From: Hofstenia miamia
Lineage: Eukaryota > Xenacoelomorpha > Acoela
Direction of reading: 5' to 3'
DNA: 64,000 nucleotides
Assembly (NCBI GenBank): GCA_004352715.1
Contig: SCFE01000020.1
Location: forward strand, 448,890 to 512,889
The notes beneath the pieces were generated by a model. It saw nothing but the letters and a program-made list of their open reading frames with translations. It searched no databases and was not told the DNA's origin. The translations under genes and the position numbers were made by a program. This document shows positions 1-9,539 of the stretch, in pieces (the stretch's first letter is position 1; each line of letters begins with the position of its first letter).

Positions 1-161
1 CCAACTCAACTTTTAAGAAAATGTGCTCACTAAAGTTGAAAATTCTAGATTGAATTTTTCAAAAATAGATAATACTGATGTACAATTTCAAAACGTTGTT
101 TAAGAAATTGTATAATATTCACTACAACTGCTGTGTAATAGTTTATTTTTTTCAATTTCAG

Positions 162-290
162 CCCCTTTTTTCCAATAGCTCAGTTGAGCCCCAGCCCACC
201 GCGGCTCCGACTTCAACTCCTGTTAGCAGAAGAGAGAACAGGATGAGGATCATGCCGTATTTATACTGTGCGTCCACAAAATACCTTTAG
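162..290 (+). CDS. Candidate terminal coding exon, unidentified
   Basis: A pyrimidine-rich tract ending in TTTCAATTTCAG at 161 is followed by 43 in-frame codons closing with TAG at 288-290. The translated piece is rich in Pro, Ser and Thr (VEPQPTAAPTSTPVSRRE) and distinctly GC-richer than the surrounding AT-rich DNA, as expected for an exon. The reading frame is also open upstream of the acceptor, so the exon start rests only on the splice-site consensus. No domain is recognisable; the low-complexity Pro/Thr stretch would suit a disordered tail. It lies 300 bp upstream of the dehydrogenase-like piece on the same strand, but the TAG means it does not simply splice into it. A chance open stretch cannot be excluded. 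Confidence 0.3.
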   Translation, partial: PLFSNSSVEPQPTAAPTSTPVSRRENRMRIMPYLYCASTKYL

Positions 291-586
291 TCACATTTTG
301 TAACTTGCCGTAATTTGAATTTAATACATTATTTTCTATGTTTTTTTAGCATTGCTATGTAATTCACCATATTTCACTACAGGTAAAAAATACAGAACCG
401 TGTCCAAATTATTTTCACATTTTGCAAAATATAATTTAATAGAAAATTTCATTCAAAATTGCTATATTTCTCATTGCTAGTTTCGCTTTTGGCAATAATT
501 GGAATAAAAATAATAGATAAGAAATCATAGCACATAAAAACTTTTTTAAAAGAAAAAACATCGTTGTGAGATAACAAACAAAATTA

Positions 587-712
587 CGAGTGCTGAGAAA
601 AATTCCAACAACTCGTGACATCGCTGATGCTACTCTGTTTTTATTAAGTGATAGTGCCAAAATGATAACGGGTCAAGCTCTTTATGTCGATTCTGGTGCT
701 ATAGTTTCATGA
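587..712 (+). CDS. C-terminal piece of a short-chain dehydrogenase/reductase (SDR)
   Basis: Forty-one codons plus TGA encode the C-terminal signature of classical SDR enzymes. The segment IADATLFLLSDSAKMITGQ corresponds to the helix before the conserved ITGQ turn, followed by ALYVDSG, the usual [LV]xVDGG strand, and a short tail IVS. SDRs are NAD(P)H-dependent oxidoreductases; the catalytic Tyr/Lys and Rossmann core would lie upstream and are not seen here. In this frame a TAA lies at 571-573, so the piece is either a last exon (AG acceptors occur at 589-590 and 595-596) or the end of a processed or broken copy. The wording of the match is strong for the family, but substrate and subfamily cannot be assigned. 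Confidence 0.6.
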   Translation, partial: RVLRKIPTTRDIADATLFLLSDSAKMITGQALYVDSGAIVS

Positions 713-947
713 AAGTATATTTTTAAAATCCTATTTTCTCAATTATTTTAGAATTTTTTAGAATGCAAATTTTTCCTAATTTTGAAGTTTAGAGAATTTA
801 TAAAAAATGTTAAATGAATAGCAAATCATCTGCTATGAGATTATTTTGCTGTATTTAAGTCGCACATACATAGCACTGTTACTAATTTCAATTGTTTTTG
901 TCTGAATACGTTTTGCAAGTGATATGAAAAATATATTTATATATATA
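713..947. other. AT-rich non-coding interval
   Basis: No open frame of note follows the SDR stop codon. The interval is AT-rich and ends in a (TA)n run that abuts a sequence gap. AATAAA-like strings are not obviously positioned for polyadenylation. Confidence 0.5.
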
Positions 948-1650
948 NNNNNNNNNNNNNNNNNNNNNNNNNNNNNNNNNNNNNNNNNNNNNNNNNNNNN
1001 NNNNNNNNNNNNNNNNNNNNNNNNNNNNNNNNNNNNNNNNNNNNNNNNNNNNNNNNNNNNNNNNNNNNNNNNNNNNNNNNNNNNNNNNNNNNNNNNNNNN
1101 NNNNNNNNNNNNNNNNNNNNNNNNNNNNNNNNNNNNNNNNNNNNNNNNNNNNNNNNNNNNNNNNNNNNNNNNNNNNNNNNNNNNNNNNNNNNNNNNNNNN
1201 NNNNNNNNNNNNNNNNNNNNNNNNNNNNNNNNNNNNNNNNNNNNNNNNNNNNNNNNNNNNNNNNNNNNNNNNNNNNNNNNNNNNNNNNNNNNNNNNNNNN
1301 NNNNNNNNNNNNNNNNNNNNNNNNNNNNNNNNNNNNNNNNNNNNNNNNNNNNNNNNNNNNNNNNNNNNNNNNNNNNNNNNNNNNNNNNNNNNNNNNNNNN
1401 NNNNNNNNNNNNNNNNNNNNNNNNNNNNNNNNNNNNNNNNNNNNNNNNNNNNNNNNNNNNNNNNNNNNNNNNNNNNNNNNNNNNNNNNNNNNNNNNNNNN
1501 NNNNNNNNNNNNNNNNNNNNNNNNNNNNNNNNNNNNNNNNNNNNNNNNNNNNNNNNNNNNNNNNNNNNNNNNNNNNNNNNNNNNNNNNNNNNNNNNNNNN
1601 NNNNNNNNNNNNNNNNNNNNNNNNNNNNNNNNNNNNNNNNNNNNNNNNNN
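948..1650. other. Assembly gap (N) bordered by (TA)n
   Basis: 703 undetermined bases begin and end in TA dinucleotide repeats (a short one at 941-947, a longer one at 1651-1677). The unsequenced part is probably an extended microsatellite. Open frames drawn across it are meaningless. Confidence 0.95.
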
Positions 1651-1680
1651 TATATATATATATATATATATATATATGTA

Positions 1681-2410
1681 AGTGTTAAATTACTAAGCTT
1701 CATAAATGCGGCCGGTTTCGATTTAAAATCTTTATCAAACAAATTTGGAAGGAAATATTTTTACAATTAACTACACTTAAATGGTATATATACATTGCAT
1801 GCTTTAAGAAGTATTAATGTTATAATAATTTTTTTGTTTGATCATTAAATTTGATTTGATTTCTTTTTTGATGTATAATGATTCTGTAATTAATGGATAA
1901 TTAGTTTTAAGTAATATTTTATTTCTTAATTCGATGTTGACGTTGGTGAATTTCTGAGTTTAGATGTCCTGATAGATATTCGTGAATTCTTGTACAAAAT
2001 GTCTGCGTGTCTCTCCGATTTAAGATTGTCGACAATCTTCACACGTATATTTGTAAACAAGTGCAGAAGAGAGCAACTTTGCTGCAGGATCTTTGTTTGT
2101 TAAAATATTTTGAATTTGTAATGATGATAATATTGGTGTTATTCTCGATTTATTTAACTTTAAACTTAACTTCTTTATTCTTGATGGGAACACTTTAACT
2201 TTGTCATTAATGAATGGAAGTTTCCAATATACTTGCTATTAATTTGTTTCTTCAGTTGAATCTGCTTAGTTGTTATTTATTTTCCTTCATAAAATTACCT
2301 CATCTACATGTCTTTTAATTAATCTGTGAAGATATCCATTATTTTCTAAAATCGTATAAAGGTATCCGTGTTGGTGACTAATCAATTCCGTGGTACCGCT
2401 CCAATTGATA
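1681..2410 (-). mobile_element. 3' part of a Penelope-like retroelement (PLE) with GIY-YIG domain
   Basis: Read on the minus strand, 2410 to 1925 gives the linker and endonuclease end of a PLE. It starts HQHGYLYTILENNGYLHRL, then has VYWKLPFINDKV, KDPAAKL and LVYKYTCEDC, followed by RQS-stop-IGETRRHF. The motifs VYK(Y/F)TC.DC and IGET.RHF are the GIY-YIG endonuclease core typical of Penelope-like elements, which use it with a reverse transcriptase for target-primed insertion. The reverse-transcriptase domain is absent; gypsy sequence begins near 2550 instead. At least one in-frame stop sits inside the GIY-YIG core, so the copy is dead. Downstream are a degenerate hammerhead-like motif and then a (TA)n tail, the expected order for a PLE 3' end. 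Confidence 0.6.
1715..1738 (-). ncRNA. Degenerate hammerhead-ribozyme-like motif in the PLE tail
   Basis: On the minus strand, TTGATAA is followed by a short self-complementary segment (GATTTTAAATC) and then GAAAC. This is the order of the hammerhead core CUGANGA - stem II - GAAA. Penelope-like elements are known to carry hammerhead motifs in their terminal repeats, and this copy sits 3' of the GIY-YIG remnant as expected. Two core positions differ from consensus (C to T at the first, G to A at the sixth), so cleavage activity is unlikely. Stems I and III were not verified. Confidence 0.4.
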
Positions 2411-2549
2411 GATTTCCATATTATCTCCTAAAAATTTTTTCTGGTAAGCCAGTCCACTATTGTTGGTGCATACTCAAAATTCTCTTCCAATTAGGAAATG
2501 TATAAATTTCTTTATAGTTTCCATGAGTGGCAACATCTTCAGTTTTGTT

Positions 2550-3252
2550 ATCCATAATTCTCCTTGCTCACTTTCTGTTTCCAACTAAAAAACTGTATCA
2601 GTACTTCCGTTCGATTTTTCACTTGACCTAATGTTGCTCCCATTGTCACTTTGCTCACATCACAGTTTAAAATGAATTGCTCTGTGTAATCTGGCATGCT
2701 GAGTGACAGCAATTTTGACAGTTCCTCTTTTATGTTAACCTACTCTTCCTGTTCTTCCCAAGTCCAGACAAATAGTACAGATTTTCTCATTAATTTAGTC
2801 ATCTTTGCTGTCTTCCCAGTGATATCTGAAATAAATGCTCCATAATAGTTGAAGAATCCAATTATCCTCTGTATGTCTTTTTTGCTATTTGGTTTTGCGA
2901 TTTTCTGAATCATGTCTCTGGTTTTGTCCTTCATGCATATTCTGCCCTTTTTGATTACTCTTCCCAGAAATACTATCTTCTCCTTTAATATGTTGCATTT
3001 ATTTCCATTTATTCTCAGTCCAGCTTTCTCTAGTATGTTTAGAGTTCTTTCCAATTTATCTAGGTGTTCTTGCACCATGTCACTCAGTACTATGATATTG
3101 TGTATGTATGTGTTGACTCTGTCCTTCATTTTCTGTGTCTTATTTTTCAATATTTTCGTTATATATCTTTAAAATGTCACAGGGGATCCATTCATACAGG
3201 CCGTATGGCATTATGAATTCTGCCTTCTCAATGTCTTCTTCTTCCATCCTTA
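2550..3252 (-). pseudogene. Ty3/gypsy reverse transcriptase, palm-thumb part and start of RNase H (unit 1)
   Basis: On the minus strand, EEEDIEKAEFIMPYGLYEW (3252-3180) matches the FxTPFGLYEF box. It is followed by NTYIHNIIVLSD at the YxDD box, EHLDKLERTL, KEKIVFLGRVI and RIIGFFNYYGAFI, the usual thumb series of gypsy pol, and then TKLMRKSVLFVWTWEEQEE, where RNase H begins. The catalytic YxDD has become YIHN, so polymerase activity is lost. Frames are shifted between 3150 and 3180. The same stretch in unit 2 reads YIKN, so the second Asp was already gone before duplication. It continues toward 4419 once the inserted LTR (3253-4413) is removed. Confidence 0.8.
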
Positions 3253-4413
3253 TGTAGCATAATCCATCAGGTAAGCTGCTGAAACTAATATTGAAGAAAG
3301 AAGAAAGAAAAAGATGATCAAAAACAACTAAGCAACTTAAAAGATGAATTGTGCTCATTAAATATTTATAAATTAAATTACAAAATTATAAAAGAGAGTG
3401 CTTGCCAATTACTTGATTTGACAAACTGTAGAGGGTGAAATCACTTCTCGTTATTTTTAGAAAAATTGGCTGAACTGTCTAGTTAATTTAAAAATTCAAA
3501 TTAACAGGTACTAATTTTGATTTAAGTATAAATAGCATTGAAACATTGGAATAATTGTTGAAGTATATTTTTTGAATATCTTATTTCACCGTATTATCAG
3601 GTTTGCTTAATTAATAACAATGTTAAGCTAAATGTTTTGTGTTGAGTAGTGGTCAGGCTACCATGACGGGAATGATTCTAGGTTCTTTGCCCCTGATCAC
3701 AAAATGCACTTAGGTTAGGTGTAAAACTATGAGTTTTTGATTACCCATTTAGCTGACTACAGATTGTATCTGAACATGTATTCAATAATAAACTCAATAA
3801 ATGGCTAGTTAGCCAAATGTAGGTTATTTAATACTTCTTTTTCTAGATCCAAATTGTTGACTATAATGTGACCGATAATGAGAATGTTTGTTATATTAGT
3901 CATATTACATGTAGGTTAGGAAGCTGCTAATTATTTATGTAGTAATTTGAATGCAGATAGTTTTTGTAATGGCAAAATTGTTAATTCATTATTAACAAAG
4001 CACGTAGTGCCAAGTCAGGCTGCAAGGACTCATAACAATTATGTGTTAAATAAAAACACTACAAAACACATTACAAAAGAGTGAAAGTGAAATTGTGTCT
4101 ATTCATTAGTAAGCACCATCCTAGGTTAAGGCACACATAATTTACCTTATTGAGCTGAGTGTTGGAGACACTTCATAGAACTTGGATTGCTGAATCTGTT
4201 GCTGAGAAGCAGAGCTGCGGCGGGTGGATGCCCAAGCATTTGGAGTACTGCAGAGCTACCTAACCTAAATAGTGAACATTAGTGCATTGATTAATCATAG
4301 TTATTGAAGACATATTAATAAATAGCTAATCAGACAAAGACAGTTAGATCCCTGGCTGCTGAATCACCATATAATTAAAGAATCAGATGTAAATAAATGG
4401 ACATTGTGCTAAA
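3253..4413 (+). mobile_element. Solo LTR (subfamily A) inserted in reverse transcriptase, unit 1
   Basis: The insertion begins TGTAGCATAATCC and is preceded by ctta at 3249-3252; ctta recurs at 4414-4417, giving a 4-bp target duplication. It splits the gypsy RT on the opposite strand between the AYWQV motif and EEEDIEKAEF. The sequence aligns along its length with the gypsy 5' LTR (10501-11597) in reverse orientation, and with 33592-34760 in unit 2. The last bases are eroded here; the unit 2 copy keeps the GATACA end. It is shared by both duplicated units, hence older than the duplication. Confidence 0.75.
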
Positions 4414-4700
4414 CTTACCTGCCAATATGCTTTACACAAGTCTATTGACGTAAAATATTTATGCTTACTTGCTTTGTACAGCATATCCTCTATCCTTGGG
4501 AGCAGGTATGAATCCTTTTTCACTACTTCATTTAGCTTTTGAAAGCCTATGCATAACCTGTATTTGTTTCCCTCTTTTACAAACACTGTTGGGGCTGTGT
4601 ATGGACTTTTGCTTGGTCAGATTATTTTATTGTCAATCAATTCGTTCAATATTCAATTGTATTCCTCTTTTAATTGTTCTGGTACTCTCCTCACCAGCAT
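4383..4700 (-). pseudogene. Ty3/gypsy reverse transcriptase N-terminal fingers (unit 1)
   Basis: The minus strand encodes SPYTAPTVFVKEGNKYRLC, GFQKLNEVVKKDSYLLPRIED and YFTSIDLCKAYWQV. These are the SPxxSPVVLVKKKDG, YRxLNxxTxKDxYPLPRIDD and FSxLDLxxGYWQ blocks of gypsy RT, including the first catalytic Asp in SIDL. An inserted LTR removes the continuation immediately after AYWQV. Upstream frames are broken around 4700, where KPKKCW runs into a stop. The unit 2 counterpart at 35097-34764 has an equivalent frame. Confidence 0.8.
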
Positions 4701-5144
4701 TTTTTTGGTTTGTCTGTGGTTGTCAATATCTTTTGCATTCCTCCTATCACTTGTCCCACACTAATTTCTCCATAATTGAATATCCTTCTGTGTCTTTCCA
4801 ACAATACATTCAGTTGTTTTATATTGTCTTCTTCCAAATGTTGATATCCTTCATTTTTTATTTCTGGTAATTTATAGTCCTCTTCTTCTTCAACTTTCAT
4901 CCCTATGCCCTTGAATTGGCCTTTGGGACTACTTGTCACCTTGATGGCGTTCATCCATTCACAGTTGAGTTGGCTTTGTGGATTACTTTCTGCTTTCATT
5001 TGCTTGTACTTGAATTGACTTTGCAAATTATTCACTCCATCTTCATCTTCAATTGATTTCCAGCTTAGTCTAGTGTTATATATTTCCTGCATATCTTCAT
5101 GCATGACATTCTTCATATTGATGTCTGCATTATAGCATTTCACA
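4691..5144 (-). pseudogene. Gypsy pol linker upstream of RT (unit 1)
   Basis: The minus strand translates to an acidic, low-complexity linker (KVEEEEDYKLPEIKNEG) and then LLERHRRIFNYGEISVGQV, the conserved lead-in to gypsy RT (LLxxYxxIFSxGxxDLG). No clear DTG/DSG protease motif was found in this part. The linker is cut by the hAT-like element starting at 5145. In unit 2 the region between about 4940 and 7725 is deleted except for a short join near 35285. Confidence 0.6.
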
Positions 5145-5628
5145 CATAGGCGGCTCGTGCATGTAAGCAAGCCATGCAGTGCTTGCCCAATTATTCTTTA
5201 ATAAATGAATTTCATTCTTAATTGTATGAATTTATATCTATACAATTGTACAAATCGTAAATTCTTAGTTTGCGTTAAAACAAAATTCATTACAATTTGC
5301 TTTAAAAATAATTAAATGATTGCGCCACAGCAAGCAAATGCCTTAATGCTGTACCTACGCTTGCTCAATCGATTAAATTACATCCGTTTTCTTCATCTCA
5401 TTGCATGAAGATTTAGCTAGCAAGGCAAGCAGGTCCATTCATTGCTTCGCATTGATCGAAACACTGTTATTGTAAGAGAATTAGGCGAAATATATTCGTT
5501 CCATACAATAACCCAAAATTGAACATGATATAATTTAAATATCAATCAGAAACATTGATCTATTCAAGCAGTGCTGGAAACACAATATATTTAAGCAAGG
5601 CATTTTTTATCCTTGAACAAATTCTTAA

Positions 5629-6931
5629 CCCCTATTAGTAAATGCTCTACAATTTGTAGAAACTACTGATTAATTTATTGCTATTGTAGTTTTGGATGGC
5701 TTGATTAGCCTGTGCCTTCATGCAAACATAGATTGCATTGGTTGATTACTAATTTGTTACAATTTCAGTAAATATGTCTTTTGTGGTTTTAGATATGAGT
5801 AATTATTTAGCTAATGTACATGTTCTACAATTTGTATGCCACTCAGTTCTTTACAACAATATCTGTAGATGCTCACTCAGATGAGGACCCAGTAATTAAA
5901 GATCACAATGAAACAAGAGGAATTCAACAAGTTGTTGAAGAACAAGAACCTCCAGATCAAGGTGAATTTGATCAGTGCTTCTTGAAGTTCGGTATTTCAG
6001 GATGAGGATAGCGCAGACTCCTCATAATCATAAATCTGTGTCACTGTTACATGTATGTTAAATTAATATGTTTCTCCTTCTTGTATTCAATATTGCGACA
6101 TTTTATTCACCCCTGGCTGACCAATTTCACGTAATATTCTTTCTCAGGTGCACAGAAACATTGCTCATTTACAAGATGAACTTGAAAGTTTATTTGCTTT
6201 TTTGTCAGATGGTTTACACTGTTAGGCACCATAAGACTAACTAGGCATGATGTTCCCTACATCTTAAGAAATAAGAGGCATGAACTGTTTTCCAGCAAAT
6301 TTTTGTAACTTATGCTTGCAAAAGGAATAGGGTTGTAGTGTTGTTGACTTCATCACATTCAGCAAGCAACATTAGTCAAGAGCCTCAATTCAAACCACAA
6401 ATAATATTGGACTACAACAAAGGCGGACTTTATATGATGGATGAAAGTATTGAGGAATTTACATGTAGGAGAAAGACTAGCAGATGGCCATTATTGCTGT
6501 TCTTTGAGGTGTTAGACATTTCAGTGAATAATTCCTTTTTATTGTACAAAACTGATCACAATCAAGTACAGCACAAGTAGTTTATAAAAAATCATGTGCC
6601 AAAAAACGTTATGCAATGAATAAACATTTACCTTCAAATTACAAAGAATCAGCCTTGAAATATGAATTGATTCACACTCCTCACGATTCTTTAGTTGATC
6701 AGACAGTGAGTTGGGTTGCAAAATGTTGGTACTGCAAGAAGTCATGCCTTTCCTTCTGTAAAACTTGGAAACTTCTCTGTCCAGCTCATAGAATATTAGA
6801 AAAAGAGGAATTTTGTCTCTTATGTACTAAATGAATTTATATATTCTCGAGTTTTTTGCAGTTTTTGTTGCATGTTACAATTTGTAGAGCATGCAATTTA
6901 AGCGTTAATTAAATGCGTATACTTATAAGGG
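5629..6931 (+). mobile_element. piggyBac element with TTAA duplication
   Basis: TTAA at 5625-5628 and 6932-6935 flank ends that begin CCCCTATTAGTAAATGC and (reverse complement of the right end) CCCTTATAAGTATACGC. CCC termini plus TTAA duplication are diagnostic of piggyBac. Subterminal inverted copies of TGCTCTACAATTTGTA lie near 5646 and 6880. The related hAT-like copy at 22546-23360 has only a single TTAA at the corresponding place, a direct empty site. Length is about 1.3 kb, shorter than autonomous piggyBacs (about 2.4 kb and more), so it is internally deleted. Confidence 0.85.
5860..6834 (+). pseudogene. piggyBac transposase remnant
   Basis: An acidic N-terminal piece (AHSDEDPVIKDHNETRG) at 5871-6005 and scattered fragments lead to a clear C-terminal catalytic block at 6338-6580. 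This block reads KPQIILDYNKGG, then EEFTCRRKTSRWPLLLFFEV and LDISVNNSFLLYK, matching the DYNxxKGGVDxxDQ, RKTxRWPxxLFF and LDIxxxNAxVLY blocks of DDE_Tnp_1_7. The conserved VDxxDQ Asp region reads YMMDES. A Cys-containing tail (CWYCKKSC..C..LLCPAH, 6616-6834) resembles the piggyBac C-terminal zinc domain. The frames are disconnected and much of the middle is missing, so no functional enzyme is encoded. Confidence 0.75.
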
Positions 6932-7659
6932 TTAAATAATAATACAATAGCCATTTGTTTTTATTTGACAGAAATGTTGAAAATTTATAGGAATTTTTAA
7001 TACAAGACGAATTTTTTCTACTAATGTGCAACCAATTTTTTCAAAAATCAAATGAAACTTGGATAATTTAAAAAAGACATATTTTGATATAAATTGACGT
7101 CATATGCATATGCACTCAAATGGAGGCCAGTTTCACATCCCTATGCAAATGTTGTTTTATAGAATTATTAAATTTTAAAAAATTTGAGTAATTTAAATGT
7201 GATTGCCCTCAACTGCCATTTTCTGCTCTAAATTTCTACTCTAATTTCCGCAATCTTGAAATACTTTGTAATTAATCTCAAGTTTGCTATCATTGGCATG
7301 GATCCAATTGTAAATCAATAAAATTCGTATTTGATATTTTGAAATTCATTATTTGTCGACTTCCTTAGCTATAATGAATATTTTCTGTTTAAAGCAAATT
7401 TTAGCAAATTCAAGAGTAACTGTTAGGGAAGAAAAAACTAAAGAAATTATTAGCAATTTTTCTTGAAAATGTTTTACTAAATAAACTGCAGGACTAATCT
7501 TATTTCTATAATAATATTACAAATATCTTTTTGAAAAAATCGCCCTCAGGTATTTCACATATAAATATATTTTTCAAGGTTTATTATTTATACTAGTTTG
7601 GTTGCTTAAAACTATTTGCTTGCCTAGCTTTTGAAAGCACGAGCCACCACTGATTTTAC

Positions 7660-7911
7660 ATCTTTTTCCTTTATATTTCTAGTTTTCCCATCCTTCATCC
7701 TCAGTTTAATTATTTTTTCTGGTTTTTTCTCTTCAAAACTTCTGTTGTTGTCTGCTTTTTGATGGTGTTCCTCCACGTTGACATCTCTCTGTGCCATGCT
7801 GCCTTCTCATATATACATGTGTTCCTTTTGATTGTGGCTTGTAGTCAGCTGCTTTTCTTATCATTTTCTCAAGTTTGTCATCAACATTGCATTTTATTTC
7901 AAACTGAGTTC
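7660..7911 (-). pseudogene. Gypsy gag fragment (unit 1)
   Basis: The minus strand gives TIRTQFEIKCNVDDKLEKMIRK-type sequence, the same as IRTQFEKKCNVDDKIEKMIR in unit 2 (35520-35420). Together with SHICKGMPENIR upstream in unit 2 it resembles the C-terminal capsid region of Ty3/gypsy Gag. No CCHC zinc knuckle was found. It is interrupted at 7912 by a solo LTR and resumes at 9004. Confidence 0.55.
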
Positions 7912-7915
7912 TTAT

Positions 7916-9003
7916 TGTAGCATCATCCAAATTAATCACAAGCTGTTAACGTCGATTAAGAAGAATAAGAAGAATAAGATCGAAAACAATTATGATTAAG
8001 AATATATTGTAAAAATTTATGATCAGTTTAGCTTAATTTGTACAAGTAAAAATAAGTGTAATTAATTAGAGATTAGTATTTGTCAATAATATTATTTTTG
8101 TCGAAATGAAGGAGGCCATCTTGGCAGATGAATGATTTAAAATTCAAATCGACATGTACTTTTCTGAACAACTATAAATAGATTAAATTTCATGTAAGCA
8201 ATTGATAAAGAAATTTCTTCGGAAATCTATTGTTTTCTTTGCTATTGTTTGAATATTTAATACGATGTCAAGCTAAACGAGTTGTGTTTAGTAGTGGTCT
8301 GGATCCATCACGGGAACAATTCAAGGGTCTTTGTGCCAGGCCATGAAAGTGCATTTAGGTTAGGAATAAGGGGTTTATTCTCGTTTAGTTGACTACTGAT
8401 CATTAACCTACATGTATTAAACTTAAACTCGAAATATGGCAGGTAAGCCAAAACCTAGGGATTTACATCTATATTATTTTAGATCCAAATTATTGACAAT
8501 AACGTGACCAATAGTGTGACCGAGCATGTAGTAATTGTTAAATGTAAGTTAGGAAGCTGCTCAATATTAAACTATTTATTAAAGCCAATATATTTCGGTA
8601 ATGGCTACATGTAATATTAATAACGCAGCTAGTGACAAGTCAGATTGCATTAATATAAAACACTTTTACAAATAGTGTCTAAGTCGAATTGTGTCTTGTC
8701 TTGAGTATGCACTGAGCTAGGATAGGTTATACATAAGTTATGACAATGAGCTAAGAAGTGGAACTCAACCAAGTGGATGTGGAGATCAGCTTCGGGAAGT
8801 TGCCCACTGTCAATTATTAGAAGAGATACTGCGTGGCTTCATCACCTAAATAGTGAATAGTTACGTTTTCGTTAATTTAAGTTAATGGAAATAAGCAAAA
8901 GCTAAAACAGTGTTGGTTACTAAATCCCTACGCACAAGTACACCACCAATGTTATAAAGTAACACAGGAAACACAGCGACAATGCGTGGTAGAGGATGTT
9001 ACA
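7916..9003 (+). mobile_element. Solo LTR (subfamily B), 1088 bp, in gag
   Basis: The element starts TGTAGCATCATCC and ends GGATGTTACA, giving TG...CA termini with inverted TGTA/TACA. It is flanked by ttat at 7912-7915 and 9004-9007. The unit 2 paralogue reads gttcttatattctc at about 35483-35497 with one ttat and no insertion, a perfect empty site. No internal coding region accompanies it, so it is a solo LTR formed by LTR-LTR recombination. Related copies are at 15819-16955, 30190-31160 and 31299-31955. Confidence 0.85.
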
Positions 9004-9531
9004 TTATATTCTCAGGCATGCCTTTGCAAATATGGGAGAATAAATCATATTTTGAATATTTGTTCTCCCTTGAACTCAATGTTAACAGTCTTTCCACCTG
9101 TTGAATGTAATTACTTATATCACTGTTTTTTCCTTATTTTTATAGCATTGAGGATGATGTGGTATTGGTTTTATGAAACTTTCGTTTTCATAGAACTCCA
9201 TAAAGTCTCCTATCAGTAATTAATAGTCGCTTTTTGTTTCAGCATCTAATAGTAAGTAATGCTGATATGCATTAGTTCCTGTTAGCTATAGCAGCAGTCT
9301 CACTGCTGCCACCACCTGGTTAACCTTCCTTTCCATCATTGTAATCTCAAACATCTGAAGCCATTTCACAAATGAGGGATTATACCCATTTACCTTTCCA
9401 TTAAATTTCAGAAGTGTTACTTTGCAGGGAGTTGTCTCATTGTTTCTATTGCATTGTAATATCAATTTCTCGAACATCTGTTTCATTTGTTTCTTCCTTT
9501 CTTCTTTGTTTTGGAATTGTTTCACCACCAC
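9004..9531 (-). pseudogene. Gypsy gag, capsid-like region (unit 1)
   Basis: The minus strand contains PCKVTLLKFNGKVNGYNPSF followed by VKWLQMFEITMMERKV. LxxFxG...(Y/W)xxFVxWLxxFE is the common start of the Ty3/gypsy Gag capsid. A near-identical frame occurs at 36012-35767 in unit 2. The N-terminal segment is strongly basic and acidic (KEERKKQMKQMFEKL) and helical. The frame breaks at 9286, and the downstream part continues with an internal match to unit 2 at 35579-35490. Confidence 0.6.
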
Positions 9532-9539
9532 TCTTGTTA

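Larger units (their letters stand above)
5145..7652. mobile_element. hAT-like DNA element carrying a nested piggyBac
   Basis: The left end CATAGGCGGCTCGTGC pairs with the right end, whose reverse complement is CAGTGGTGGCTCGTGC (13 of 16 alike). CAGTGG..GGCTCGTG is a typical hAT terminus. Flanks atttcaca (5137-5144) and attttaca (7653-7660) agree in 7 of 8 bases, matching the 8-bp target duplication of hAT elements. After removing the piggyBac (5629-6931) about 1.2 kb of non-coding sequence remains, so this is a non-autonomous element. A second, rearranged copy lies inverted at about 22546-25422. It sits in the gypsy pol/gag linker of unit 1. Confidence 0.75.

Noticed and set aside
888-1742. 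Long open frames across the first N gap
   Set aside because: They consist of undetermined bases and TA repeats (YIYIYI) and carry no coding information.
5145-7652. The whole 2.5-kb insertion as a single piggyBac
   Set aside because: Its outer ends are hAT-like with an 8-bp duplication; the TTAA-flanked CCC ends lie inside at 5629 and 6931.
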